This document shows, piece after piece, positions 36,527 through 46,378 of a stretch of DNA of 64,000 bases; position 1 is the first letter of the stretch, and the number at the start of each line of letters is the position of its first letter. The notes beneath the pieces are model-generated. The model saw only the letters and a program-made list of their open reading frames with translations, did no database searches and was not told the DNA's origin. The DNA comes from Dechloromonas hankyongensis (GTDB lineage Bacteria > Pseudomonadota > Gammaproteobacteria > Burkholderiales > Rhodocyclaceae). Made by a program: the position numbers and the translations under genes. The stretch lies in the NCBI RefSeq assembly GCF_022012295.1, contig NZ_JAKLTN010000002.1, forward strand, positions 372,001-436,000. Reading direction: 5' to 3'.

Positions 36527-39508
36527 TCAATGCAGCGACTGCCCGGCGTGCTGGCGATACCAGTGGGCGAACGCGTCGGCCGGGAGCGGCTTGCTGAACA
36601 GGAAGCCCTGGGCCTGGTCGCAGGCCTGGTCGTCGAGATAGCGCAGCGTTTCGTTGGATTCGATGCCTTCGCCAACGACTTCCAGGTGCAGCGTGCGGGC
36701 CAGCGAAATGATGGCGTTGGTGATCACGCGGCTGGTCTGGTCCCGCTCGATGCGGCGGACGAAGGATTGGTCGATCTTCAGCTTGTCGAGGGGCAGGGTG
36801 CTGAGGTTGCTCAGGCTGGAATGGCCGGTGCCGAAGTCGTCGAGCGCGATCCTTACGCCAAGGCACTTGATGTCCTCGAGGATTTCGATGGCCTCGTCGA
36901 CGCTCTCCATCAGCGCGCTTTCGGTGACCTCGATCTCGAAGCAGGCGGGGTCTATCCCCGCCTCGCCGATGATGTGGCCGAGTCGTTCGGCGAAGGCGCG
37001 TTGACGGAGCTGCAGCGGCGACACGTTGATGGCGATCTTGACCGGCGGCAAGCCTTGGCTGCGCCAGAGCTTGTGCTGGCGGCATGCCTCGATGGCGACC
37101 CATTCGCCCAGTTCGACTATCAGCCCGGACGATTCGGCAATCGGAATGAAGGTGGCCGGGCTGATGTCTTCGGCGTCGTCGCCGGCCATGCGGACCAGTG
37201 CCTCGACGCCGATCAGCCGCCCGCTCTTGATGTCGATCACCGGCTGGTAGTGCAGCGCCAAGCCCTGGTTTTTCAGTGCGTGGCGAAGTTTCGCCTCGAG
37301 CGAGCGGGCTTCCTCGGCACGCTGGCACAGATCGCTGGTATAGAGTTGATAATTGGCCCGGCCGAATTGCTTGGCCTGATACATGGCGAGATCGGCAGCG
37401 TGGATCAGCGCGTCGATTTCGGTGCCGTGCTCCGGGTAATAGGTGATGCCGATCGACGGCGATACCGACAGTTCCAGCGCATCGATCCGGAACGGCTGAC
37501 CGATGCTGTCGAGTACGTGCTGGGCGACGACGGTGGCGCGATCGGTGCGGTGGTCGAGGTGGGGCAGGATGATGACGAATTCGTCGCCGCCCAGGCGCCC
37601 GACCAGGTCCTCCTGCCGCGTGCAGGCGATCAGGCGCATGGCCACCTCCTGCAACAGACGGTCGCCGACTTCGTGTCCGTACAGGTCGTTGACCTGCTTG
37701 AAGCGATCCAGGTCGATGAACAGCAAGGCGCCGCGGCCATGGCTACGGCGCGCTGCCGCCAACAGGTGCTGGCCGTACTCGAAGATGAGCGCCCGGTTCG
37801 GCAAGCCGGTCAGTGGATCGTGCAGGGCCGCTTCGCGGATGCGCTGCTCGGCCTCCTTGAGGTGGGTGATGTCGAGTTGGGTGCCGATCAGTTTCACCAC
37901 CTGGCCGGTATCGTCGGTGACCGGCGTGGCGCGGGCGGTGAACCAGCGATAGTGGCCGTCGCGATGGCGCAGCCGATAGTCGATGCTGAATTCCGAACCC
38001 GGTTGCCCGATATAGCGGGCTACATAGTCCTTCACACGGTCGATGTCTTCCGGGAACAGCCGCGACGTCGCTTCGTCCGAGCGGTTGTCCAGCTCATCCT
38101 CCTGGTACCCCAGCTGCTGCTTCCACATCGGTGATAGATAGACCTGGTCATTGGCCACGTCCCATTCCCAGAATCCCAGCTTGGCGATGTCGACCGCCAA
38201 TTCGAGGCGGTGCTCGGCATCCCGGTGCGCCTGCGCGACCAGCGTCGCCTCGGTGATGTCCTCGACGACACTGATCGCGAAGGGGCCGGCCTCCGCGTCC
38301 TGGACCAGCGATACGGAGGCGCGTGCCCAGATGATTTGCCCGTCCTTTCTGACGTAGCGCTTGTCTACGCTGAAGGTCGATATCTCGCCGGATGCCAGCC
38401 TGGCGAACTCGTCGTTGCCGATCAAGCGGTCGTCGGGATGGGTGATCTCGGGACTGCTGCGGGCCAACAACTCGTCGCACCCGTAGCCCATGATCCGGCA
38501 AAACGCCGCATTGACCCGCAGAAAGCGGCGTTCCGGCAAGGTGAAATGGGCGATGCCGGCCGCCGCCTGCTCGAACGTGGCGCGCAATTGCGCTTCCGAT
38601 TCGCGCAGCGCCATCTGCGACTGGTCGCGTTCGGCCAGGGCGCCGAGCAAGAGCAGCCAGCTTCCTCCAAACCCGAGCAGCAGCATCTGTAGCCAGAGCA
38701 GCGAACCGAGGGCCTCGTCAGCGGTAATGCCTTTGGTGTAGGCAACCGCCAGACCGCTGACGCCGGCCAATACCAGCAAGGTTTGGCGCGGCGGCAAGCG
38801 AAGCATCGCCCACAGTACCGGCGGGAACAGGAAGGTGGTCAGCGGCAGGGCTCGTACGTTCAGCGTGGCCAAGCCATGCGCCGCGATGTTCCAGACATTG
38901 ACCAGGATCACGGCCAGGACCAGCGCGCCGGCCAACTCGAACGGGCGGTGCGGATACTTCACCGGCGAACGCTCACCGCCCCAGGCGAGGAGCAGCGGCA
39001 GCACGATCAATGCCCCCATGAAGTCACCCAGCCACCAGACCAGCCACACCCAGGGGTAACGGTCCCAGGGCAAATAGCCGCCCAAGGTCACGCTGAAAAC
39101 TCCCACCGTCGCTGCCGGCAAGGGCGCCAGAGCCGCCACCGCCAGAATGGCGGCGGCATCCCGAACCCGCTTTACCTCGCCCTTGACGCCCAGGCGATAC
39201 AGGACCATGGCGCCCACTATCGCTTCCAGCGTGTTGCCGACGGCGATTCCGGCTGCGACGGGCAGCGGGTTCCCGGCAATGAAATAGTTTGCCGCGCAGG
39301 CGCCGACGGCGATGGCGGGCCATAAACGAAGGCCGCCCAGCGTCAACGCGGCGATGGCCAGGCCGGTGGCCGGCCAGACGGGGGAAACGGTGCTGTGTAT
39401 GAAGGCGACACTGAGCGACATCCCGGCGAGCGCGACATACGCCGCGATCAATCCGGCGAAGCGGAACACGTCCCTGCTCGCCATGTCGAACAATCTGCTG
39501 GTGTCCAT
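36527..39508 (-). CDS. MASE1-PAS-PAS-GGDEF-EAL cyclic-di-GMP signalling protein
   Basis: A 993-residue membrane protein. An eight-helix MASE1 sensor domain covers about 1-290. Two PAS domains follow (about 305-430 and 435-560, with EDITEATLVAQ and TQLDITHLKEAEQ junctions). The GGDEF domain (about 565-735) keeps GGDEF in RLGGDEFVIIL; the EAL domain (about 750-985) keeps EAL in GVEALVRM and DDFGTGHSSLSNL. Both catalytic motifs are intact, so it could make and degrade c-di-GMP. ATG at 39508; an upstream TTG adds one residue. Confidence 0.93.
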   Translation of the reverse strand: MDTSRLFDMASRDVFRFAGLIAAYVALAGMSLSVAFIHSTVSPVWPATGLAIAALTLGGLRLWPAIAVGACAANYFIAGNPLPVAAGIAVGNTLEAIVGAMVLYRLGVKGEVKRVRDAAAILAVAALAPLPAATVGVFSVTLGGYLPWDRYPWVWLVWWLGDFMGALIVLPLLLAWGGERSPVKYPHRPFELAGALVLAVILVNVWNIAAHGLATLNVRALPLTTFLFPPVLWAMLRLPPRQTLLVLAGVSGLAVAYTKGITADEALGSLLWLQMLLLGFGGSWLLLLGALAERDQSQMALRESEAQLRATFEQAAAGIAHFTLPERRFLRVNAAFCRIMGYGCDELLARSSPEITHPDDRLIGNDEFARLASGEISTFSVDKRYVRKDGQIIWARASVSLVQDAEAGPFAISVVEDITEATLVAQAHRDAEHRLELAVDIAKLGFWEWDVANDQVYLSPMWKQQLGYQEDELDNRSDEATSRLFPEDIDRVKDYVARYIGQPGSEFSIDYRLRHRDGHYRWFTARATPVTDDTGQVVKLIGTQLDITHLKEAEQRIREAALHDPLTGLPNRALIFEYGQHLLAAARRSHGRGALLFIDLDRFKQVNDLYGHEVGDRLLQEVAMRLIACTRQEDLVGRLGGDEFVIILPHLDHRTDRATVVAQHVLDSIGQPFRIDALELSVSPSIGITYYPEHGTEIDALIHAADLAMYQAKQFGRANYQLYTSDLCQRAEEARSLEAKLRHALKNQGLALHYQPVIDIKSGRLIGVEALVRMAGDDAEDISPATFIPIAESSGLIVELGEWVAIEACRQHKLWRSQGLPPVKIAINVSPLQLRQRAFAERLGHIIGEAGIDPACFEIEVTESALMESVDEAIEILEDIKCLGVRIALDDFGTGHSSLSNLSTLPLDKLKIDQSFVRRIERDQTSRVITNAIISLARTLHLEVVGEGIESNETLRYLDDQACDQAQGFLFSKPLPADAFAHWYRQHAGQSLH

Positions 39509-39684
39509 CAAAAATAATTTGGTGATGCCGGCGCCGAAAAACCCGCCTTGGCAATCAGGGGTTGGAATGGCGGCACTCGGTATAGTTCCGGTCGCGGCAG
39601 AGGAAAAGCGGAATGCCGATTGCTGGGCAAGCCGGGCAGAACTTACGGCGGTAAGCCGGACGCTTCATCGATCGGAGAACGAAA

Positions 39685-40179
39685 ATGGTCAGCAAGAACA
39701 CGGTTTGCCTGTGGTTCGATGGCGGCGCGGTGGACGCCGCGCAGTTCTATGCCGAGACCTTTCCCGACAGCTCGGTGGGAAAGATTTATCGCGCCCCCGG
39801 CGACTATCCGGCCGGCCGGCAGGGCGACGTGCTGACGGTCGAGTTTACGGTGATGGGCATCCCGTGCATCGGCCTTAACGGCGGCCCGGCTTTCGCGCAG
39901 AGCGAAGCCTTTTCCTTCCAGGTGGCGACCGACGATCAGGCTGAAACCGACCGCTTGTGGAATGCGATTGTCGGCAACGGCGGCCAGGAAAGCGCCTGCG
40001 GCTGGTGCAAGGACAGATGGGGCCTATCGTGGCAGATCACGCCGCGCGCCCTCATCGATGCGATTGCCGACCCCGACCCCGCGGCGGCCAAGCGCGCTTT
40101 CGACGCCATGATGGAAATGGGCAAGATCGACATCGCGGCGATCGAAGCGGCCCGCCGGGGCCGTGCGCCAAATCAGTGA
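39685..40179 (+). CDS. VOC-superfamily (PhnB-like) protein
   Basis: A 164-residue single-domain vicinal oxygen chelate protein: CLWFDGGAVDAAQFYAETFPDSSVG and LTVEFTVMGIPCIGLNGGPAF, with GWCKDRWGLSWQITP at the end, typical of the PhnB/3-demethylubiquinone-like group. The reaction is unknown. GGAGAACGAAA precedes the ATG. Its 3' end overlaps the convergent kinase gene by 7 bases. Confidence 0.85.
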   Translation: MVSKNTVCLWFDGGAVDAAQFYAETFPDSSVGKIYRAPGDYPAGRQGDVLTVEFTVMGIPCIGLNGGPAFAQSEAFSFQVATDDQAETDRLWNAIVGNGGQESACGWCKDRWGLSWQITPRALIDAIADPDPAAAKRAFDAMMEMGKIDIAAIEAARRGRAPNQ

Positions 40180-42149
40180 CTCTGGTAAGTCAGATCCTCG
40201 AGATACGCTTCAACTGTTTCCATTTCCAGCGGTTTGTGCAGAACCACGATACCGCGGTCGGCCATGCTGCGTATGAGTTGGGGATCGGTGTCGCCGGTGA
40301 CCAGGAGGGCCGGCAGGTCCGGTTTGACCAGTTTGCGCACGCGGTCGATGACGTCGTAGCCGGTTTCGCCGTCGGCTAGGCGATAGTCGGAGATCACGAT
40401 ATCCGGAACCTGCGCCCCCAACGCCGCACCGAGGACCGGACCGGAGGTTGCGGCGATCACGCGATGCCCGGCGGCTTGCAATCCCAGGGTCAGGGCCTCG
40501 CGGACCAGGCCGTTATCCTCGACCAGGGCAATGCACAGGCGCCGTTTTTCCGACGCGGCGGCGGGGTGGCTTGGCGGCGTCAGGGCGGGGCCGGGAGGGA
40601 ACTCGATGGCGAAGACGGAGCCTAGTCCCGGCGACGAGCGGACGCTGATCTCGAGACCGAGCAGCTGGGCGGTCTTGGCCACGATGGCCAGGCCGAGTCC
40701 GCTGCCGCGGTTGCGGGCGCCGCCGTCGAGCTGCCGGAACTCCTCGAAGATTTCGATAATATGCTCCGGGTGGATGCCGACGCCAGAGTCCCTGACTTCC
40801 ACCCAATGTTTGCCGCCACGGCGGCGGCAGGCGACCAGCACGCCGCCGCTCTGGGTGTAGCGGATGGCGTTGCTGATCAGGTTATCGACGATGCGCTTGA
40901 AGAGAACGGGATCGGTGTGCGCGGTCAGCGTGCTGGCGCGGCACTTGTAGCGGAGATTCTTGAGCTGCGCTTCCGGTTCGTGAATGGAGGCAAGGTTGGC
41001 AAACAATTCCGACACCGAAAAGGTCGATACATTGGGAACCACCACGCCGGCGTCGAGTTTGCTCAGATCGAGCAGGTCGTTGAGCAGCTCGCTCAAGCTG
41101 CCCAGGCAATCGCTCATGTTGGCCAGTATTTTCTGACCCGACGGCAAAACCTCGCCCTTTAGCAGATTGACGTAGATGCCCAGGGCGGAAAGCGGTTGTC
41201 GCAAATCATGGCTGGCGGCGGCCAGGAAGCGCGATTTGGCGATGTTCGAGTGTTCGGCTTGCTGGCGGGCTTCCTGGGCCAGATTTTCCGCATCCTTGCG
41301 CGCCGTGATGTCGATGAAGGCAGTGACCGCGCCGTCGATGCGCTGATCCGTACCGCGCAAGGGGACTGCGTTGCCCAGGACGTGGCGTGTCCGACCATCC
41401 GGATAGACGATATCGAACTCGTAGTCGGCGATTTCCTCGCCCGCAGCGGCCCTTTGCAGCGGCATTTGGTGCGGCGCCAGCTCGACGCCGTCTTTCAGGA
41501 TCTTGCACCCCCAAACGCGCGCATGGTCGATCGCCGCCGGCGAGACGTTGATGCCGTCTTCCACCCCCAGCCATTGGGCGGCCAGCTTGTTGCCGGTAAT
41601 CAGCTTGCACTGTGGATCGTGGGCGATCCACACGGCCGTCGGCGCGACGTCGAGCAGGGTGGCCAGTTCGTCGGAGCGCGAGCGTTCGCGATCCCGGCTC
41701 TGACGTAGCGCGTCTTCCGTATGCTTGCTGGCGGTGATGTCCCGGGAAAGGACGATGAAGCGCGGCCCCTGGCCGGGCTGCGGCGTTTTTCTGGCGACCG
41801 ACAACTCGAACCAGGACAGGCCGTGGGGCAGCAGCAGTGTGAGCTGCTTGCCGGTAGAGCGGCCGTATTGGTGCGCTTCGTGCAGCGCCGCCATGACCAC
41901 GGCCGCCGCCTCGGCCGACATCACGTCCGTAACCCGTCGCCCCAGGAGCCGCTCGGGTGGGGCCGTCAGCAGGTCTTCACGGGGCGCCTGATAGGAATAA
42001 TAACGGCCGTCCAGGCCCAGTTCGAAGAGGAGGTCCGGTATCGCTTCCAGTATTGCCCCGAGGTTCTGCGGTTCGGTGATCAGATCGTAAGACGAGAAGG
42101 GCATATGGCGTGGCAGATGGGCGAGGTCGCCGGTGCGGGGCGGCGGCAT
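40173..42149 (-). CDS. PAS-domain hybrid sensor histidine kinase/response regulator
   Basis: About 658 residues with no membrane segment, so cytoplasmic. Two PAS domains (about 10-120 and 140-275) with RTRHVLGNAVPLRGTDQRIDGAVTAFIDIT before the kinase core. The H-box is FLAAASHDLRQPLSALGIY, the ATPase N-box NLISNAIRYTQSGG and G-box GSGLGLAIV. A C-terminal receiver domain (about 540-655) has its acceptor Asp in IVISDYRL. The start is uncertain: ATG at 42149, ATG at 42104 or GTG at 42173; none has a clear ribosome-binding site. Confidence 0.87.
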   Translation of the reverse strand: MPPPRTGDLAHLPRHMPFSSYDLITEPQNLGAILEAIPDLLFELGLDGRYYSYQAPREDLLTAPPERLLGRRVTDVMSAEAAAVVMAALHEAHQYGRSTGKQLTLLLPHGLSWFELSVARKTPQPGQGPRFIVLSRDITASKHTEDALRQSRDRERSRSDELATLLDVAPTAVWIAHDPQCKLITGNKLAAQWLGVEDGINVSPAAIDHARVWGCKILKDGVELAPHQMPLQRAAAGEEIADYEFDIVYPDGRTRHVLGNAVPLRGTDQRIDGAVTAFIDITARKDAENLAQEARQQAEHSNIAKSRFLAAASHDLRQPLSALGIYVNLLKGEVLPSGQKILANMSDCLGSLSELLNDLLDLSKLDAGVVVPNVSTFSVSELFANLASIHEPEAQLKNLRYKCRASTLTAHTDPVLFKRIVDNLISNAIRYTQSGGVLVACRRRGGKHWVEVRDSGVGIHPEHIIEIFEEFRQLDGGARNRGSGLGLAIVAKTAQLLGLEISVRSSPGLGSVFAIEFPPGPALTPPSHPAAASEKRRLCIALVEDNGLVREALTLGLQAAGHRVIAATSGPVLGAALGAQVPDIVISDYRLADGETGYDVIDRVRKLVKPDLPALLVTGDTDPQLIRSMADRGIVVLHKPLEMETVEAYLEDLTYQSH

Positions 42150-42401
42150 CTCATGTCGGGGCAGCGGGCGCACGGGTACGCTTGACCCCGGAGCAGGGCT
42201 TCCGCTGATGGTTTTATGTGTTTTTTTGGGAGGTCGACACTACGGAATACGGGCATGGAGCGAAATACCCGAAATACGGTAGTGGAGGCGAAGCAGATTT
42301 CCGACGGGAAACCGATTCAGCCCATTGCGCAGGGCAGCCCAGAATCAGCGGGCGGGTGGCGATGCATCATCCGGCCAGCCGAAGCTCCCAGCTTTTGCCG
42401 G

Positions 42402-43739
42402 CTATCGTCCGCGCGGCTTGGCCGGTGCCTTGCGCGGCCCACCGGCGGGGCGGGAACCAGGGCGCGGACCCGGGCGGCGGGCCGGTTTGTCCGGGAAGTC
42501 GTCGAAGCCGACCCAGTTGCCGGGGGCGCCCTTGCCGCCAGCGCGGTTCTTCGGCTTTTTGGGCTTGGCCGGAGCAGCGGCCGGGCCGGTCGCCGGCACG
42601 CGGTGGGTTGGCTCGAAGCCGGGCTCCTCATCACGGCTCAGGCTGCTCTTGAGCAGGGTTTCGATGGCGCCGAGCAGCGGGGCTTCGTCGGCGCAGACCA
42701 GGGAAATCGCTTCGCCGCTGGCACCGGCGCGGCCGGTGCGGCCGATACGGTGGATGTAGTCCTCGGCGACCAGCGGTAGGTCGAAATTGACCACCTGCGG
42801 CAGGTCGTCGATATCGAGGCCACGTGCGGCGACGTCGGTGGCGACGAGGATTTCCACTTCCCCGGCCTTGAAGGCTTCGAGCGCCTTCAGGCGGGAGGCC
42901 TGCGGACGGTCGCCGTGGATGGTGTCGGCGGAAATCTTCTTGGCTTGCAGGCGGCCGACCAGTTCATCGCAGCCCCTCTTGGTCTTCACGAAAACCAGTA
43001 CCTGGCCCCAGCCCCGGTCCTTGCGCATGAACAGGAAGAGGTCGGTCTTGCGCTTCTTGTCGCAGGGCACGACCCATTGGGTGACGGTCTTGGCCGCCGT
43101 GTTGCGCGGGCTGACCTCGATGGACAGCGGGGCGCGCAGGCGGGTCGTGGCCATGCTGCGGATTTCGTCGGAAAAGGTGGCCGAGAAGAGCAGGGTCTGG
43201 CGCTTTTTGGGCAGGGCCTGGAACACGATGTCGAGGTCGTCGGCAAAGCCGAGGTCGAGCATGCGGTCGGCTTCGTCGAGGACCAGGGTCTGCACCTGGC
43301 GCAACTTGACGGCATTCTTGGTGAACAGGTCGATCAGCCGGCCCGGCGTGGCGACCAGAATATCGACGCCGCGGCGCAGGCGCATCATCTGCGGATTGAT
43401 GCTGACCCCGCCATAGGCCGCGTAACAACTGACGGCCAGGTGTTCGCCGTACTGGCGGAAACTGCTCATGACCTGCTCGGCCAGTTCGCGCGTCGGCACC
43501 AGCACCAGGGCGCGGATGCTGTTGCTGGCGACGGCTTCCTCGCTTTCGCTCAGGCGTTGGAGCAGGGGCAGGGCGAAGCCAGCCGTTTTGCCGGTGCCGG
43601 TTTGCGCCGCCGCCATCAGGTCGCGCCCGGCCAGCACGGCGGGAATGGCCTGCGCCTGGACCGGCGTCGGGTCCTGGTAGCCAAGCGATGCTAGGGCCTG
43701 GAGTAGCGGCGCGGAAAGGCCGAGCTGGGAGAAGGTCAT
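42402..43739 (-). CDS. rhlE: RhlE-type DEAD-box RNA helicase
   Basis: A 445-residue ATP-dependent RNA helicase. Motifs in order: Q-motif (FSQLGLSAPLLQALASLGYQ), AAQTGTGKT, PTRELAEQV, TPGRLID, DEAD, SAT, GDRPQ..., and HRIGRTGRAG. A basic, Pro/Ala/Arg-rich tail (about 375-445) follows, typical of RhlE. The ATG at 43739 precedes the Q-motif directly. Confidence 0.93.
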   Translation of the reverse strand: MTFSQLGLSAPLLQALASLGYQDPTPVQAQAIPAVLAGRDLMAAAQTGTGKTAGFALPLLQRLSESEEAVASNSIRALVLVPTRELAEQVMSSFRQYGEHLAVSCYAAYGGVSINPQMMRLRRGVDILVATPGRLIDLFTKNAVKLRQVQTLVLDEADRMLDLGFADDLDIVFQALPKKRQTLLFSATFSDEIRSMATTRLRAPLSIEVSPRNTAAKTVTQWVVPCDKKRKTDLFLFMRKDRGWGQVLVFVKTKRGCDELVGRLQAKKISADTIHGDRPQASRLKALEAFKAGEVEILVATDVAARGLDIDDLPQVVNFDLPLVAEDYIHRIGRTGRAGASGEAISLVCADEAPLLGAIETLLKSSLSRDEEPGFEPTHRVPATGPAAAPAKPKKPKNRAGGKGAPGNWVGFDDFPDKPARRPGPRPGSRPAGGPRKAPAKPRGR

Positions 43740-43791
43740 GGCGGGCGGGGCGAGGTGCGAAAGGGCGGATTCTAACCCGCCGACCGCCAAC

Positions 43792-45495
43792 TCAATGCTC
43801 GAAACGGTAATCGGCAGCGGCCAGCGTCCGCCAGGCGCTGCAGCCGTCGAGTTCGAGCACCTGCGTGTGGAACTTGAGGATGGTCGTGCGGTGGCCGACG
43901 CTGATCACGGTGGTCTGCGTGTCGAGCAACTGCTTGTAGAGATTCGTTTCGTTGGTGATGTCCAGCGCGCTGGTTGCTTCGTCGAGGATGGCGAAGCGGG
44001 GCTTGGTCAGCAGCAGGCGCGCGAAGGCCAGGCGCTGCTGCTCGCCGACCGACAGCAGTTTCGGCCAGTCCAGTTCGACATCGAGGCCGCCGACGCGGTG
44101 GGCGAGGTTGGGCAGGCTGACCCGCTCCAGTGCGGCGAGCAGTTCGTCATCGGATGCCGGCAGGGCGGCATTGGGATAGAGCAGCTGGCTGCGCAGGCTG
44201 CCGAGCACCATGTACGGCTGCTGCGGCAGGAACAGCATGTCCTGCGGCGCCGGCCGCCGGATGGTGCCGGTGCCGGCGTACCACAACCCGGCCACGGCGC
44301 GCAGCAGCGAGCTTTTGCCGCTGCCGCTCTCGCCGACGATGAGCAGGCTTTCGCCGGGTCTGACGGTTAGCGACAGGTTCTGGATCAGGACGCGCTCGGC
44401 GTCGGGGGTGAGCAGGGTCAGGTCGTCGATTTCCAGATGCGGCGCCTCATCCGTATTGATAGTGTCGCCACGGCGCAGGTCTTCACCCGTATCGGCCGGC
44501 AGGCATTTGGCCAGCATGTCGAGGCGATCGATGCCGGCGGCGAAGCGGCTCAGGCCTTCGAAATTCTCGATGATCAGCGAAATGGCGCCGAGGACCGCGG
44601 CGAAGGCGCCCGCCGCCTGCACGGCGCGGCCGACCTCCATTTCGCCGGACAGCACGTTGTCGGCGATGATGGCGCTGGGAATGACCAGGGTGAGCAGGAA
44701 ATAGCCCTGCTGGAACAGGTTGAGCCAGAACTGGGCGGTGACCAGCCGTTTGAAATTGCTGAAGGCCGCTCCGAAACGTCGTTTGACCTGGCCGAGTTCC
44801 AGTTCCTCGCCACGATAGAAGGCGATCGACTCGGCATTCTCGCGGACGCGGACCAGGCTGAAGCGGAAATCCGCCTCGCGCCGCAACTGGTTGAAATTGA
44901 GGTTCATCAGCCGCTGCCCGAAGACGAAAACGACCACGCAGGTGCCCATCGAGGCGTAAAAAACGAGGAAATAGACCAGTTCGTGCGAAATCGACCACAG
45001 CACGGTGCTGAAAGCAATCAGCTGCAGGGTCGAACTGACGATGATGAGCAGGAAATACAACGAACGCTGGGTGAAGGTCGAAATGTCCTCGGTCATCCGC
45101 TGGTCCGGATTGTCGATGGCGAGGTTGGCGTTGAGTTCGTAGAAACGCCGATTGCCGAAGTAGCGGTCGAGAAAGCGCCCGGTCAGCCAGCGTCGCCAGT
45201 AGATGCCCAGCGTGTCGCGGACGAAGAAGTAGAAGGCATAGACTGGAATGGCAAAGGCAAGCAGGCCGAGGCACAGCTTGATCGAATTCCAGAAGCGTTC
45301 TTCGTCCTGGGCGGCCAGCGCCGAGGTGAATTCCCCGGTCTGTTCGTTGAAGAGGACGGCGAAATGCGTTTGGCCGAACAACAGGATGACGAGCAGGGCG
45401 ATCAGGCCCCACGCCCGCCACTTTTCCTCATGCCGCCAGTACGGCGTGGCGAGTGCCCAGAAGCGCTTCCACAGCTGGAGATTGGACGGGGTCAT
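43792..45495 (-). CDS. SbmA/BacA-like ABC transporter with fused ATPase
   Basis: A 567-residue fusion of a SbmA/BacA-type membrane domain (about 1-340, six helices) with an ABC ATPase (about 365-565). Walker A GESGSGKSSLL, signature LSVGEQQRLAFARL and Walker B FAILDEATSALD are intact. This resembles the YddA/Rv1819c group that moves peptides, bleomycin-like compounds or cobalamin. Located 52 bp upstream of rhlE but likely separate. Confidence 0.88.
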   Translation of the reverse strand: MTPSNLQLWKRFWALATPYWRHEEKWRAWGLIALLVILLFGQTHFAVLFNEQTGEFTSALAAQDEERFWNSIKLCLGLLAFAIPVYAFYFFVRDTLGIYWRRWLTGRFLDRYFGNRRFYELNANLAIDNPDQRMTEDISTFTQRSLYFLLIIVSSTLQLIAFSTVLWSISHELVYFLVFYASMGTCVVVFVFGQRLMNLNFNQLRREADFRFSLVRVRENAESIAFYRGEELELGQVKRRFGAAFSNFKRLVTAQFWLNLFQQGYFLLTLVIPSAIIADNVLSGEMEVGRAVQAAGAFAAVLGAISLIIENFEGLSRFAAGIDRLDMLAKCLPADTGEDLRRGDTINTDEAPHLEIDDLTLLTPDAERVLIQNLSLTVRPGESLLIVGESGSGKSSLLRAVAGLWYAGTGTIRRPAPQDMLFLPQQPYMVLGSLRSQLLYPNAALPASDDELLAALERVSLPNLAHRVGGLDVELDWPKLLSVGEQQRLAFARLLLTKPRFAILDEATSALDITNETNLYKQLLDTQTTVISVGHRTTILKFHTQVLELDGCSAWRTLAAADYRFEH

Positions 45496-45674
45496 GGGGT
45501 GCCGGCGGGTTCGTTGATTCGTCTGGTTCTCGGGAAGGCGCTGGACATGGCGGAACGAACGGCCTCAGCGTACCGCAAGGCAGCCGGAAGCCGGATCATT
45601 CATACGGGATGTTTTACACCTCGCCCTGCGGCGGCGCAAGCCGGGGCGGATCACGTCAGCGAGCGATCAGGCGG

Positions 45675-46301
45675 TCAGGCGAATTTTTTCTGGTGCGCTT
45701 CCACGGCCCGCAGGCGGGCCGCCTGTAAGCGGTCCATGACCGCTCCGGACAGTGCTTCACCATCGTCGTGGACCTGGGCCAAGGCATGCGCTTCGAGTGC
45801 CTTCAGGCGGGCCATCAGCAGGCGGACGCGGGCCGTTTCGGACGGCGCGATGGCGCTGCTGTCACCGTCATCTTGGTGGTCGGTATCCTTGACCAGCCGG
45901 GGACGGCTGTAGAACTGGTGCAGCGCCAGGTCGTCGTAGTCGGAATGGCCTTCGTCATTCTGCTCGGCATTGCGCTCGGTGCCGCGTGCCGGGTTGCCGT
46001 CGGCGATCCGCGCCTTCTTGACCAACGCCAGCTGCTGACGTTCGGTGCGCGACAGCAGGGTGGCCGGAATCGCGGCTTTCTTCGCCTGCTTGATCTTCTT
46101 GGCGGCGCTGAGCTTGGCCGCCGGATTGAGCGGCGCCAGCAGTTCGGTGACCTGCGCCGGCATCGGGATCGGCGTGATCGTCACATCGGCGTGCGCAGCC
46201 GTGGCATCGACGAACGAAACCGTATCCTCGGAGACTGGCTCCGCTGCCTGAACGGTCAACGAGAAGAGCGTAGCGACGGCTACGGCGAACAAACGGCGCA
46301 C
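45675..46301 (-). CDS. Secreted hypothetical protein
   Basis: About 208 residues with a signal peptide (cleavage near VQA-AEP) and a largely polar, helical mature part containing KLSAAKKIKQAKKAAI, an acidic segment, and a C-terminal helix rich in Ala, Arg and His. I chose the GTG at 46301 because TTGAGGATTCAC places GAGG about 9 bases upstream; a TTG at 46316 would add five residues and has no site. No family recognised. Confidence 0.6.
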   Translation of the reverse strand: MRRLFAVAVATLFSLTVQAAEPVSEDTVSFVDATAAHADVTITPIPMPAQVTELLAPLNPAAKLSAAKKIKQAKKAAIPATLLSRTERQQLALVKKARIADGNPARGTERNAEQNDEGHSDYDDLALHQFYSRPRLVKDTDHQDDGDSSAIAPSETARVRLLMARLKALEAHALAQVHDDGEALSGAVMDRLQAARLRAVEAHQKKFA

Positions 46302-46378
46302 AACGTGAATCCTCAATGAAACTACCCGTATTTTAGCATCTGTCGGTCATTTTCGCCGGCTCCACTTGGGCTGCGGGG

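Noticed and set aside
42238-42294. Imperfect inverted repeat CACTACGG...GTAGTG upstream of the hybrid kinase
   Set aside because: Only short matching blocks with unequal spacing; no T run and no clear regulator, so not called.
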